DNA of 64,000 nt, taken from assembly GCF_000761545.1 (NCBI RefSeq), contig NZ_JPMY01000003.1, forward strand, positions 124,001-188,000, read 5' to 3'. The notes beneath the pieces are model-generated. The model saw only the letters and a program-made list of their open reading frames with translations, made no database searches and was not told the DNA's origin. A program made the position numbers and the translations under genes. This document shows positions 46,923 through 56,330 of the stretch, piece by piece. Positions within the stretch are counted from its first letter, which is position 1. Every line of letters starts with the position of its first letter. Source of the stretch: Pseudomonas sp. ML96 (GTDB taxonomy: Bacteria > Pseudomonadota > Gammaproteobacteria > Pseudomonadales > Pseudomonadaceae).

Positions 46923-48338
46923 TTACTTGTTGGCGCTTAGTTTCTGCTTCTGCGGCTCCAGCAGGAAGCGCTCCCGGTCATAGGCAAGGTAGTACTTGTT
47001 CACCGCATTGACGTAGCTGACCACGCCCATGCCCAGCTGCTCCATGGCCACCCGCTCCACCTGGAAGAACCACTGGTTGGGGTTCAGGCCGCGGCGGCGT
47101 GCCTCGGCGCGCAAGCTCTGCACCCGTTGCGGGCCCATGTTGTAGGCGGCCAGCACGAATGCCATGCGCTCGCTCTCGGCGATCTGCCGGCTGGAGAAGA
47201 ACTCACGGCGGATGCGCGCCATGTAGCGGGTCGCGGCCAGCACATTGTTATCCAGCGCCTGGATGTTGCCGACACCGACACTGCGAGCCGCGGCTGGAGT
47301 GATCTGCATCAGTCCGGTAGCGCCCGATGCGCCACGCGCTGCGGGGTTGAGGGTGGATTCCTTGTAGGCCACGGCGGCCAGTTGCAGCCAGTCCAGATCC
47401 TGCTTCTCACCATGTTTCTGCAGCACGCTGCGCACCTTCTCCAGGCGCTGGCGCTCGACCTGCGCCATGGGGTTACGCACCTTGTAAGAGCGCCGATAGA
47501 TGCGCTGGAACGTGGAGTCCTGGTCGCTCGGCAGTTTGTAGCCGGCCAGGAAGCGGTCGATGCTGGCCCGCAGCATCGGAGAATCGCGGCGTACGAACCA
47601 GCTCATGTCGCCTTTCTCTCCCACAACCAAGTGGCGCTCGATGCGCAGCTTGGGCATGACCTTCTGCCAACGCTCGGCAATCGGCAGCTCCACGGCGGTC
47701 CAGGGATAGATGCCGGCCTGCACCATCTCCAGCACGTCCTCCACGGCCAAGCTGGGATCGGCCCACTCCACCACGATCGGCGGTTTCTTCTGCTGTATCA
47801 GGCGCTGATTGACCTCGCGCAGCGCATCGGCAACGGCGCTGCCCACCGGCAGGGTCAGGCTGCGTCCGGACATGTCTTCCAGGCGACGGTAATGGCGGTT
47901 GCCACGATTGCCCACCACCACCAGCGGCACGTCGCTGCGGATCGCCGCGCTGGCGCTGACGCCCAGGCCGGGATGGGCATCGAGCAACTCACCGGGCGCG
48001 ACCAGATCACCCTCGCCTTTCTGCAAGGCGGCAACCAGCTGGTCCTTGGGACGAGGGATGATTTTCAGGCGCAGCTCACGGCCGTCGCGAGCATTACGAT
48101 TGAGGTACTGGCCAAAGGCGCGCAGGCGCTGGTACTCGATGCCAATGGCCTGCCCCTTGATCTCACCGGAGCTGTTGCGGCTCTGGTTGACCAACACACG
48201 CAGCTCGCCACTCTTGCGGATTTCTGCCAGGTCGCGCTGACTCCCCGCATGCGGCAGGTTACCGCCCAGCGCGCTCAGGCGCGCCTGGGCCGGCATGACC
48301 GCCAGCAGGCAGAGCAGGAACAGCAGCGCTCGCGTCAT
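46923..48338 (-). CDS. mltF: MltF-type lytic transglycosylase
   Basis: Cleaves peptidoglycan glycan strands in the periplasm. The 471-residue protein begins with a signal peptide (ALLFLLCLLAVMPAQA) without a lipobox. An ABC-type substrate-binding domain follows (about residues 35-265), and a C-terminal SLT catalytic domain with the glutamate in YKESTLNP, GATGLMQITPAA and AAYNMGP. MltF normally carries a membrane anchor; the lack of a lipobox cysteine here suggests a soluble or signal-anchored form. Pseudomonads often have two such paralogues, and this one may be the second (MltF2), as I recall of its locus. Its start has a GGAGGCCC site. Confidence 0.92.
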   Translation of the reverse strand: MTRALLFLLCLLAVMPAQARLSALGGNLPHAGSQRDLAEIRKSGELRVLVNQSRNSSGEIKGQAIGIEYQRLRAFGQYLNRNARDGRELRLKIIPRPKDQLVAALQKGEGDLVAPGELLDAHPGLGVSASAAIRSDVPLVVVGNRGNRHYRRLEDMSGRSLTLPVGSAVADALREVNQRLIQQKKPPIVVEWADPSLAVEDVLEMVQAGIYPWTAVELPIAERWQKVMPKLRIERHLVVGEKGDMSWFVRRDSPMLRASIDRFLAGYKLPSDQDSTFQRIYRRSYKVRNPMAQVERQRLEKVRSVLQKHGEKQDLDWLQLAAVAYKESTLNPAARGASGATGLMQITPAAARSVGVGNIQALDNNVLAATRYMARIRREFFSSRQIAESERMAFVLAAYNMGPQRVQSLRAEARRRGLNPNQWFFQVERVAMEQLGMGVVSYVNAVNKYYLAYDRERFLLEPQKQKLSANK

Positions 48339-48532
48339 CGGGCCTCCGGGCGGGACCGGGTCACGGATTGGCCCGGTCATCTGAGAGCACCCCGCCGACG
48401 GATGGTCCCACCGCGAGGGGCGCGGAGGTTGGCACAGCGGCCTTCAATCTGCCAGCCCGAGCTGGTAATAAACATTAACAAGCATACATAACCACCTGTA
48501 ATTACTTGCTTTATTACGAAAAGCCAGGCTCT

Positions 48533-48541
48533 GTTATGCTG
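48533..48541 (+). promoter_or_regulatory. Candidate extended -10 of tatD
   Basis: TGTTATGCT at 48533-48541 has the TGnTATnnT pattern of an extended -10. A start about 48548 would leave a 20-base leader. No -35 is needed for this type and none is clear. Confidence 0.4.
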
Positions 48542-48567
48542 CCCCGCTCGGCTTGTGAGGTAGCACC

Positions 48568-49371
48568 ATGCAACTCATCGACATCGGCGTCAATCTGACC
48601 CACCCCAGCCTCGCTCGGGAGCGTGACGCGGTACTCGCCCGCGCTCGGCAGGCCGGGGTCTGCCAGATGGTGCTGACCGGCACCAGCCTCGAAGAAAGCG
48701 AGCAGGCCCTGACTTTCTGCCGCGAGCTGGATGAGAGCGGGCAGCAGCTGTTCAGCACGGCGGGTGTGCATCCGCATTACGCCAGCCAGTGGAGCGCCGA
48801 CAGTGCTCGCCAGTTGCGCGCTCTGCTTCAGGAAGCCCCCGTGCGCGCTGTCGGCGAATGCGGACTGGACTTCAACCGTGACTTTTCGCCACGCCCACAA
48901 CAGGAAAAGGCACTGGAAGAACAGCTGGCGCTGGCCGTCGAGTTGCAACTGCCGGTATTTCTCCATGAGCGCGAAGCCGGCGAGCGGCTCATCGCCATCC
49001 TCCGCCAGTTCCGCGACCAGCTGCCAGCTGCCGTGGTGCATTGCTTCACCGGCGAGAAGGCCACGCTATACAGCTACCTGGATCTCGACCTGCACGTCGG
49101 TATCACCGGCTGGATCTGCGACGAGCGCCGCGGCACGCACCTGCACCCGCTGATGCACGACATTCCTAAGGGCCGCCTGATGCTGGAGAGTGATGCGCCC
49201 TACCTGCTGCCGCGCAGCCTGCGCCCGAAGCCGAAGAGCGGGCATAACGAGCCGGCCTTCCTCACTGAGGTGCTGCGTGAGGTAGCGCTGCACCGTGGCG
49301 AGAGTCAGGAAGCGCTGGCAGCCCACACCACCGCCACGGCCCGCACCTTCTTCGACCTGCCGCAGCTTTAG
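48568..49371 (+). CDS. tatD: TatD-family metal-dependent DNase
   Basis: Amidohydrolase-fold nuclease of 267 residues, probably acting on damaged or single-stranded DNA. Metal-site motifs are DIGVNLTH at the N-terminus, [11 protein letters not shown] with the Glu, [19 protein letters not shown] and ESDAPYL near the C-terminus. The stop overlaps the end of the convergent acyl-CoA thioesterase gene by four bases. No Tat-system gene is near; the name reflects linkage in E. coli only. Confidence 0.94.
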   Translation: MQLIDIGVNLTHPSLARERDAVLARARQAGVCQMVLTGTSLEESEQALTFCRELDESGQQLFSTAGVHPHYASQWSADSARQLRALLQEAPVRAVGECGLDFNRDFSPRPQQEKALEEQLALAVELQLPVFLHEREAGERLIAILRQFRDQLPAAVVHCFTGEKATLYSYLDLDLHVGITGWICDERRGTHLHPLMHDIPKGRLMLESDAPYLLPRSLRPKPKSGHNEPAFLTEVLREVALHRGESQEALAAHTTATARTFFDLPQL

Positions 49372-50165
49372 TCGAATACCGTAGTGGTCTGCCGGCTCAG
49401 AGCCAGCAGCTGGCCATCCGGAGTCCACAGGCGCGCGGCGATGTGGCCATAGCCATCGAGGGCGTGTTCGATCTCCGCGCGGTACAGGCACCAGTCGTGG
49501 GTGGTCAGGTCGGGGATCGGGTGGACGAACTCGATGGTCCAGGTCAGCGAACTGCCGGGCGCCGGCTTGCTCAGGTGCGCCAGTACAGCCGGCGGCCAGG
49601 CATCGACCAGGGCCAGCAGGTGGGCCTCGGTCACCTTGTCGTGACTGACATCGCTGCGCAGGCGCACCCAACCCCCCATATGCCGCGAGGGGTTGTTGGA
49701 GAACGGCATGCCTCCCTCGCCCCAGCGCATGGCCAGGAAGCGGGTGAACTCCGGCGTGACGCCAGCGACATAGGGCAGCTCCTGGCACTCCTCCACGGCT
49801 TTCATCGCCGGGGCGGGTTCGGCGGCGACGCGGATCGACGACTCGCGGGAGGCACCGAAGCTGCCCTGAACCATGGCCACCACCGCGCCGTTCTGCACCG
49901 CACGACCGACCACCTGCACCACCGACTTGCCTTCGCGCAGCACCTCAACCTCGAACGCCACCGCCTCGCCCATCAGCATGGGGCCGACAAAGGTGATGGA
50001 CAGCGAGCGTACCGGGCGCCCCGCCGGAACCTTGAGACGCATGGCCTCGTAGATCATGGCCGCCACCAGGCCGCCAAAGGTGGCCCGCCCCTGGCCCCAT
50101 AGGCCGGGAACGACAACATGCTGCGGATGGGTGTGCACCGCGTGGATCAGTTCAGCGAAGGTCAT
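49368..50165 (-). CDS. Acyl-CoA thioesterase (TesB-like double hot-dog)
   Basis: A 265-residue protein with two hot-dog domains. The N-terminal half contains [21 protein letters not shown] and the C-terminal half [11 protein letters not shown] and [12 protein letters not shown], a pattern of TesB/PaaI-like thioesterases. It hydrolyses acyl-CoA or acyl-ACP; chain length is not evident. The ATG at 50165 has AGGAGA upstream; a TTG two codons earlier is not needed. It converges on tatD with overlapping stop codons. Confidence 0.85.
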   Translation of the reverse strand: MTFAELIHAVHTHPQHVVVPGLWGQGRATFGGLVAAMIYEAMRLKVPAGRPVRSLSITFVGPMLMGEAVAFEVEVLREGKSVVQVVGRAVQNGAVVAMVQGSFGASRESSIRVAAEPAPAMKAVEECQELPYVAGVTPEFTRFLAMRWGEGGMPFSNNPSRHMGGWVRLRSDVSHDKVTEAHLLALVDAWPPAVLAHLSKPAPGSSLTWTIEFVHPIPDLTTHDWCLYRAEIEHALDGYGHIAARLWTPDGQLLALSRQTTTVFD

Positions 50166-50298
50166 GCGCAATCTCCTTTCATGCAGACTGAAGCTTAGAG
50201 AAAAGCATGCGCGGGCGGGAGAGACTGAGCTGCCAATTCAGCGGCGATATTGCCGATCATTCGGCTCTACGACGGGCCTGTCGCAGAGCCTATGATTC

Positions 50299-52299
50299 TT
50301 AGCGACGCGTGCTGCGCCACGGTAGCTCACGTCGCAGCTGGCGCAGCAACTGGCGCAAATGCTGCGGTGAGCTGGCCTGCCCGGCATAGCGCTGGGCCTC
50401 GAAGGCCTGGGCAAAGGCCGCAATCGCCTGCGCCTGCAACGGCATCAGCGCCGCCGCACGCTCGGCGAAGGCACGCACGCCCTCGCCTCTGTCTCGGCGC
50501 AAACCGTGGCGCAGCAACAGTGACTCGTAGCGACGCAACAGCCGCTGCTGCGGGTCACGCTCACGCTGCCAGGGCTTGAACAACCATAGCGCCAGCAGGC
50601 CCAGCAGCAGACCACCGCCACCAACTATCGCCAGGGCCAGGCGAGTCCAGTCGAGGGTGCCGAACCAGCGCTGCAGCAAGCCCAATTGCTGCTCACTGCG
50701 ATAACCCAATACCCAGCGCTGCCAGTTGTAGTTGATGTTATCCCAGGCCAGACGGAGCTCGTTGATCCAACCTACATTGCGATAGCGCAGCGGTGAGAAA
50801 GGTGAGTCCTCGAGAAAACTCTCGTCGGCGGCAAACGCATCCTGAGCCCCCATATCGATACGCTCGGGCGCGACCTGGAAGGTTGGATCGACACTGATCC
50901 AGCCCTTGCCCTCTTGCCAGTACTCAACCCAAGCGTGTGCGTCCAGCTGCCGAACCGACAGGTAATTTCCCGCGGCATTCAGCTCTCCGCCCTGGTAGCC
51001 GGCGACGACCCGTGAGGGAATCCCGGCGGCACGCAGCACGAAGACCATCGCCCCAGCGTAGTGGGCACAGAAGCCCTGGCGGGTCTGGAAGAGGAAATCG
51101 TCGATGCTGTCGGCCCCTAGCTGTGGCGGCTTCAAGGTGTAGCCATAGGGCTCGCGGTTGAAGTGCTGCAGCAGCGCACCAACCAGCTCGGCGGGATTGG
51201 CGTGCTCGCGCTTGAGCTGCTGCGCCCATTCCCTGCTGCGCGGGTCACCCAACTCCGGCAGTTGCAACGTGCGCTGGCGAATCGCTTCGGGCAGCTCCGG
51301 CTCTCGCATCGCCTGGGGCCACGATTGCGCGCGATACATCAGGCTCTGCGTTACCGGTCGACGCGACTCCTGGCGAAAATCATTGCGTTGCACGATGTTG
51401 GGTTCGTTGATCAGCCCCACATCCAAGGTAAACAGCCACGGCCTGCCACTGGGCTGCATGACAATGCTGTAGCTCAGCGACTCGCCACGGCCCGACCATA
51501 CTGGCTTGCCCCACTGCTGAGCACCTCGGGACTGTGACCAGCGCCGGCCATCGAAGTACTCCAGCGTCAGGGCCCGCCAGTACAGCTCGCTGCGTTCGGG
51601 CACTTCGCCATCGAAACTGGCGCGGAAGGCCAGCGCAGGAGAACGGCTCAGTTCCGCGATATCTGCAGGCGCCATGCTGTCGGAAATGCCAGTCGTACCC
51701 TGTTGTGGATTGGGCAGGCTCCAGAGCGGCCCCAGGCGCGGGAAGAACAGGAACATCAGGAGCATCAACGGCACTGCCTGCAGCATCATCGAAGCCGCCA
51801 GCTTCACCGTCGCAGCCGGGCGTTCACCCATGCTGCTCTGCTGCATACCGATCAGCGCGGCAAGCAGCGCGGTAACCGGGAGCAGACTATACAACGCCGA
51901 CAACAGGCCATCGTCGAAGAGATAACCGGTTACCACCACGAAGAAGCCCAGGAAGATCAACAGCAATGCATCACGCCGGCTACGCAATTCCACCAGTTTG
52001 AGGATGAAGGTCGCCACCAGTAGCAGAACCCCACCATCCAGACCGATCAGGCTACCAATCGAGAGAAATGCCGCAGCCCCGGTGACGACCAACAACCCGA
52101 TACGCTCAAGCCTTGTCGGGAATCGTGCGCGCATACGGAACACCTGCACCCGCCACCCTGCGCAGAGCAGCCACAGGCCTGCGATCCAGAACGGCAGGTG
52201 CAGCAGATGCGGCAGGATCACCAGCACCTGAGCCACCAGCAGCCAGGTCAAAGCGATGCGCGGGATAGGCTGGCCTACGGCCGGCTGCGCTGCGCTCAT
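50299..52299 (-). CDS. tgpA: Transglutaminase-like membrane protein TgpA
   Basis: A 666-residue inner-membrane protein with about six N-terminal helices, a periplasmic transglutaminase-like domain (about residues 330-490) and a C-terminal helix near residue 560 followed by a cytoplasmic tail. The active triad looks intact: Cys in TRQGFCAHYAGAMVFVLRAAG, His in LDAHAWVEYW and Asp in SVDPTF. TgpA is reported to be important for P. aeruginosa growth; its substrate is unknown. It is the last gene of a moxR-DUF58-tgpA unit with four-base overlaps, so the three proteins likely form one process at the membrane. Confidence 0.93.
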   Translation of the reverse strand: MSAAQPAVGQPIPRIALTWLLVAQVLVILPHLLHLPFWIAGLWLLCAGWRVQVFRMRARFPTRLERIGLLVVTGAAAFLSIGSLIGLDGGVLLLVATFILKLVELRSRRDALLLIFLGFFVVVTGYLFDDGLLSALYSLLPVTALLAALIGMQQSSMGERPAATVKLAASMMLQAVPLMLLMFLFFPRLGPLWSLPNPQQGTTGISDSMAPADIAELSRSPALAFRASFDGEVPERSELYWRALTLEYFDGRRWSQSRGAQQWGKPVWSGRGESLSYSIVMQPSGRPWLFTLDVGLINEPNIVQRNDFRQESRRPVTQSLMYRAQSWPQAMREPELPEAIRQRTLQLPELGDPRSREWAQQLKREHANPAELVGALLQHFNREPYGYTLKPPQLGADSIDDFLFQTRQGFCAHYAGAMVFVLRAAGIPSRVVAGYQGGELNAAGNYLSVRQLDAHAWVEYWQEGKGWISVDPTFQVAPERIDMGAQDAFAADESFLEDSPFSPLRYRNVGWINELRLAWDNINYNWQRWVLGYRSEQQLGLLQRWFGTLDWTRLALAIVGGGGLLLGLLALWLFKPWQRERDPQQRLLRRYESLLLRHGLRRDRGEGVRAFAERAAALMPLQAQAIAAFAQAFEAQRYAGQASSPQHLRQLLRQLRRELPWRSTRR

Positions 52300-53255
52300 G
52301 GCCGCTCCCCGTACAGCGCTAGGGCGCGCAGGCAGGCCTCGCGGTGTCCCTGGCCGAAGTCCGGAGCCAACTCCACCCCCGGCAAGCGCAAGCCGTAGGG
52401 CTGCTGGCGGTCATCCAGTTGCAGCACCCAGTAGCACAGGCGCGACAGGCGCTCCTCGACATTGCCGCCGAGCACCTGGAAGTCCAGCCACAGATCGCGG
52501 CCGGCCAGCGCGGCGAAATCCTTGACCAGCAGCCCCTGGCCCCGCGAGAACGCCTTCCAGTGCAGACGCCGCTTGGAGTCGCCGGGCTGGTAGCTACGCA
52601 GCCCCTGATAATCATCAGCCCCCTGCCCCGTAGCGCGGCGGCCTTCGTCTTCCTCGTCGGCGGCACCATCGGCCGCCAAGGGCAGATCACCCTGCAGTGG
52701 TCGCGGATAGACCAGCACCGACTGGTCCAGATCGACCCAGCTCCAGGCCACCAGAATACCTAGCGGGAAGTGGCTCTCCACGCGCATGCGCTCAGGGCGC
52801 AGCCAGCCACGCCGCGTGGCAGACAGGCTCAGCTCGCACTCACGCAGGCCATCCGCCGGCACATCCGCAACCTGCAATGCCTGGGGCGGCCAGCCGAGGC
52901 CGATGGCCATGTGCTCGCGCCCCGCACTTTCCAGGCGCACGCGAAAACGGGCCTGCTCGCCGACGAATACCGCACCACTGGCCCCGGCCTTGAGAATGAG
53001 TCCGGCGAAATTACGGTAGGTATGCAGGATCGCGACTACGAATACCGCCGCCAGCAGGAAGGTCAGGCCGTAGGCCAGGCTGTTCTCGTAGTTGATGCCG
53101 GCCAGCAGCATCAGCACCAACACCACCGTGAAGGCCGCGCCAACCCAGTCGGGCATGATGAAGATGCGCTTCTGGTCGAGCTGTACCTGGGCGGCAGCGG
53201 GAATGCGCCGCACCACCCAGCGCCGCCAGCGCGCCTTGAGCGAAGTGGGCAACAT
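52296..53255 (-). CDS. DUF58-domain membrane protein
   Basis: A 319-residue protein with two N-terminal membrane helices (IMPDWVGAAFTVVLVLMLLAGI, LAYGLTFLLAAVFVVAILH) and a large DUF58 cytoplasmic or periplasmic domain. The hallmark GADDYQGLRSYQPGDSKRR and WKAFSRGQGLLVKDF lie near residues 225-260. DUF58 proteins have a von Willebrand A-like fold and are found with MoxR ATPases. Its start at 53255 overlaps the MoxR stop and its stop overlaps tgpA, giving a tight translationally coupled operon. Confidence 0.9.
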   Translation of the reverse strand: MLPTSLKARWRRWVVRRIPAAAQVQLDQKRIFIMPDWVGAAFTVVLVLMLLAGINYENSLAYGLTFLLAAVFVVAILHTYRNFAGLILKAGASGAVFVGEQARFRVRLESAGREHMAIGLGWPPQALQVADVPADGLRECELSLSATRRGWLRPERMRVESHFPLGILVAWSWVDLDQSVLVYPRPLQGDLPLAADGAADEEDEGRRATGQGADDYQGLRSYQPGDSKRRLHWKAFSRGQGLLVKDFAALAGRDLWLDFQVLGGNVEERLSRLCYWVLQLDDRQQPYGLRLPGVELAPDFGQGHREACLRALALYGERP

Positions 53256-54172
53256 CACACCGCCGCGACTTCGCGCAGCAACCACTGCACCAGTGAGCCG
53301 CCACCGTGGCCGGTCGGATCGGCGCGCTCGCGCAGACGATGGCCGACCACCGATGGCAGCACCGCCTGCACGTCCTCGGGGATCACGTAGTCGCGATTGG
53401 CCAGGAAGGCCCAGGCGCGAGCCGCCGCCAGCAGAGCCAGGCTGGCGCGTGGCGACAGGCCCCAGGCGAACTGTGGCTCGCTACGGGTCGCCTCGACCAG
53501 GCGCAGCACATAGTCGACCAGCGCATCGCTGGTGCGCACCTGCGGAATCAGCGCCTGGATAGCCGCCAGCTCGGCATGGTCGAGAATCGGCTCCAGACGC
53601 GGCAGGATTTCCCGGCGCGCCTCGCCCAGCAGCAGCGCGCGCTCGGCAGCACGTGCTGGATAACCAAGGGATAGCCGCATAAGGAAGCGGTCCAGCTGCG
53701 ATTCCGGCAAGGCGAAGGTGCCGCCAGAGCTGACCGGATTCTGCGTGGCGATGACGAAGAACGGCTCGGGCAGCGGCCGGGTCGCGCCTTCGATGGTCAC
53801 CTGGCCCTCCTCCATGGCCTCCAGCAGAGCGCTCTGGCTCTTCGGCGTAGCGCGGTTGATCTCATCCGCCAGTACCAGCTCGGCGAAGATCGGCCCTGGA
53901 TGGAAAACGAACTGCCCGCTGTCCTTGTCGAACACCGAAGTGCCGAGGATGTCACCAGGCAGCAGGTCGGAGGTGAACTGGATACGCTGGAAGCTCAACC
54001 CCAGCACCCGCGCCAAGGCGTGACTGAGGGTGGTCTTGCCCATGCCGGGCAGATCCTCGATCAGCAAGTGCCCGCGCGCCAGCAAGCAGGTCAGCGCCAG
54101 GCGTACCTGTGGCTCCTTGCCCAGCAGTACCTGATTGACCTCGTGCAGTACCGCATCCAGTTTCGTCCGCAT
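53255..54172 (-). CDS. MoxR-family AAA+ ATPase
   Basis: A 305-residue AAA+ chaperone-like ATPase. Walker A is DLPGMGKTTLS, Walker B VLADEINRATPKSQSALLEAMEE, sensor 1 VIATQNPVSSGGTFALPESQLDRFL. MoxR proteins act with DUF58/von Willebrand proteins on membrane or metal-cofactor targets. The start at 54172 has CAGGAGCGAGCG upstream; a TTG six codons earlier is possible. It leads the moxR-DUF58-tgpA operon. Confidence 0.93.
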   Translation of the reverse strand: MRTKLDAVLHEVNQVLLGKEPQVRLALTCLLARGHLLIEDLPGMGKTTLSHALARVLGLSFQRIQFTSDLLPGDILGTSVFDKDSGQFVFHPGPIFAELVLADEINRATPKSQSALLEAMEEGQVTIEGATRPLPEPFFVIATQNPVSSGGTFALPESQLDRFLMRLSLGYPARAAERALLLGEARREILPRLEPILDHAELAAIQALIPQVRTSDALVDYVLRLVEATRSEPQFAWGLSPRASLALLAAARAWAFLANRDYVIPEDVQAVLPSVVGHRLRERADPTGHGGGSLVQWLLREVAAV

Positions 54173-54264
54173 CGCTCGCTCCTGTTCCAATTCAGCGATG
54201 CTACTGGCCGCCGCCGCGCGGGCAAAGCATCAAGAAACAGTTGCTCACGAAACTGTGCGGCGAG

Positions 54265-54870
54265 TCAGGGGCGCTGCATGCGGAACACATCGCGGGTACG
54301 GGTATAGGCCGAGCCACCGAGGCGGCCAATCAGGTCCAGTTGCAGCGGATCGATGCGACCGTCGGCATCGAGCACCGCATCGTCGATATGTGCCAGCAGC
54401 ACCTCGGCGAAGATCAGGTGGCAATTCGGCGCCTGTCGCGGGTACGGCTGAATCTCCGCGACCCTGCACTCAAAGGCGATCGGCGCCCCCGCCACCCGCA
54501 GCGGCGCGACACGCTGCGAGGGTTGGCTGGCGATGCTGCAGTGGGCGAACTCACTCTGGCCATAGGCCAGGTTGGCGGCCGAGGCGTTCATCGCTTCCGC
54601 CTGGGCCATGCCAACCAGCTGGATCACCAGCTCGCCCGTGTCCCCGGCATTGCGCAGGGTGTCCTTGAGACTGCCGTCGCCACGGGTGCCGACGTTGACC
54701 ATCAGGGTCGGCGGCTCGTCGCTGATCACCTGGAAGAAGCTGAATGGCGCCAGATTGTCGATGCCGTCGCGCGAGCGGGTCGAGACCCAGGCGATGGGCC
54801 TGGGCGTAACGCTGGAGGCCAGCCAGCGATAGGCCTCCAGGGGTGCCAGCGTGGTGAAGTCCAATTGCAT
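54265..54870 (-). CDS. Flavin reductase-like FMN-binding protein
   Basis: A 201-residue split-barrel flavoprotein of the flavin reductase/DIM6 family. The FMN-binding strand SSVTPRPIAWVSTRSRDGIDNLAPFSFFQ is typical, with later NAGDTGELVIQLV. Such proteins transfer electrons to FMN or act on small nitro/aldehyde compounds; the substrate here is unknown. Its start at 54870 is one base after the stop of the lipoprotein gene upstream, so the two are coupled. No oxygenase partner is near. Confidence 0.85.
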   Translation of the reverse strand: MQLDFTTLAPLEAYRWLASSVTPRPIAWVSTRSRDGIDNLAPFSFFQVISDEPPTLMVNVGTRGDGSLKDTLRNAGDTGELVIQLVGMAQAEAMNASAANLAYGQSEFAHCSIASQPSQRVAPLRVAGAPIAFECRVAEIQPYPRQAPNCHLIFAEVLLAHIDDAVLDADGRIDPLQLDLIGRLGGSAYTRTRDVFRMQRP

Positions 54871-54871
54871 A

Positions 54872-55150
54872 TCAGCGACCGGCTCGCGACTCGCGAATGT
54901 AGAAGCGCGCCTTCTCGGCATTCTTGGTGCAGCTCTCGTAGCCCTCGAACTGCTGCGAGGTCTTGGCTCCGGTCAGCAGGGTCACCGCCTTCGAATAGCT
55001 GACAGTACCGGCGAAGCCTTCGGCCTTGGCCAGGTCCAGCTCGTGCCAGGCGCTGTCCAGTTGGTTGGCACAGCTGTCACGGTAGGCTGTCTTGGCGGCG
55101 CAACCGGTCAGGACCAGCAATGCAGAGGCAAAAAGGACGACTTTTTTCAT
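54872..55150 (-). CDS. Small lipoprotein (92 aa)
   Basis: Exported lipoprotein with signal ending LTGC (Cys17 as lipidation site). The mature part is about 75 residues, alpha-helical with two more cysteines (SCANQ, SCTKN) that may form a disulfide. The first gene of a pair: the flavin reductase gene begins one base after its stop. No known family name; conserved lipoproteins of this size are common in pseudomonads. The ATG has CTGGAGAATAATC upstream, a good ribosome site. Confidence 0.75.
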   Translation of the reverse strand: MKKVVLFASALLVLTGCAAKTAYRDSCANQLDSAWHELDLAKAEGFAGTVSYSKAVTLLTGAKTSQQFEGYESCTKNAEKARFYIRESRAGR

Positions 55151-55280
55151 GATTATTCTCCAGGGTACTGAGTTCGCTTGGACGCCAACGCAGCGGCAAA
55201 GTGCCGGTGGATTCTAGCAAAGCCCGCTTGGCTCGGCCGCTCTGGGCGGGTATGTTCGGGGCATTCTCGGGGAGATCGGT

Positions 55281-56297
55281 ATGAGCAAGAAAGTGGCCCT
55301 GGTATTGGGCTCGGGTGGTGCGCGCGGCTATGCGCACATCGGTGTGATCGAAGAGCTGGAGGCGCGAGGTTACGAGATCGGCTGCATCGCCGGTTGTTCG
55401 ATGGGCGCGGTGATCGGTGGCATCTACGCCGCCGGCAAGTTGCGCGAGTACCGCGAGTGGACGGAGAGCCTGGACTACCTGGACGTGCTGCGCCTGCTCG
55501 ACGTCAGCTTCCGCCTCGGCGCCATCCGCGGCGAGAAGGTGTTCGGCAAGATCCACGAGATCGTCGGCGAGATCGACATCGAGCAACTGGCGATCCCCTA
55601 CACCGCCGTCGCCACTGACCTCACCAACCAGCAGGAAATCTGGTTCCAGGAAGGCTGCCTGCACAAGGCCATGCGCGCCTCGGCGGCCATCCCCAGTCTA
55701 TTCACCCCGGTCATGCAGGGCTCGCGCATGCTGGTCGATGGCGGCCTGCTCAATCCGCTGCCGATCGTGCCGGTGGTATCCAGCCATTGCGACTTAGTGG
55801 TGGCGGTCAACCTCAACTCGCTGAACCAGAAGCACTACCAGCTGCCGGTGATCGAGCGGCCTGCGGCGATCAAGGGCAAGATCGACCAGTTGATGGGCTC
55901 GCTAAGCACCAAACTGTCGTTCCTGCGCCGCGAAACGGACGAAGAGGAAGAAGGCGAGCTGCTGGTGGAAAGCGAAGCGCCCAACCCCTGGCTGGACAAC
56001 AGCCGCGTGGCCAAGGCCGAGGTCGACACCGAGGCCTCGCCCAAGTCGGCCAGCAATTCCCATGTGATCGGCAACGTCGGCCCGGCCTCGCTGCTGGAGT
56101 TGGTCAACCAGAGCTTCGAGACCATGCAGACCTCGCTGGCCCAGTACAAGATCGCCGGCTACCCGCCGGACATCCTGATCAACGTGCCCAAGCGCGTGTG
56201 CCGCTTCTTCGAGTTCCACAAAGCGCCGGAGCTGATCCAGCTCGGCCGGCAGATCGCCGCCGATACCCTGGACAAGTACGAGGAGGAGCACGCGTAG
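55281..56297 (+). CDS. Patatin-like phospholipase (RssA family)
   Basis: A 338-residue serine hydrolase of the patatin family. The oxyanion hole is GSGGARG (residues 10-16), the nucleophile Ser40 is in GCSMG, and the catalytic Asp is in LVDGGLLNP, near residue 153. It resembles E. coli RssA and lacks a signal peptide, so it is cytoplasmic or membrane-associated. An acidic central stretch (DEEEEGELLVE) is followed by a C-terminal helical part. Substrate and role unknown. It stands alone, divergent from the lipoprotein/flavin-reductase pair and convergent with kdpE. Confidence 0.9.
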   Translation: MSKKVALVLGSGGARGYAHIGVIEELEARGYEIGCIAGCSMGAVIGGIYAAGKLREYREWTESLDYLDVLRLLDVSFRLGAIRGEKVFGKIHEIVGEIDIEQLAIPYTAVATDLTNQQEIWFQEGCLHKAMRASAAIPSLFTPVMQGSRMLVDGGLLNPLPIVPVVSSHCDLVVAVNLNSLNQKHYQLPVIERPAAIKGKIDQLMGSLSTKLSFLRRETDEEEEGELLVESEAPNPWLDNSRVAKAEVDTEASPKSASNSHVIGNVGPASLLELVNQSFETMQTSLAQYKIAGYPPDILINVPKRVCRFFEFHKAPELIQLGRQIAADTLDKYEEEHA

Positions 56298-56330
56298 CCC
56301 AGGCTATGCGTTCAGAACCTGTATAGGCTC

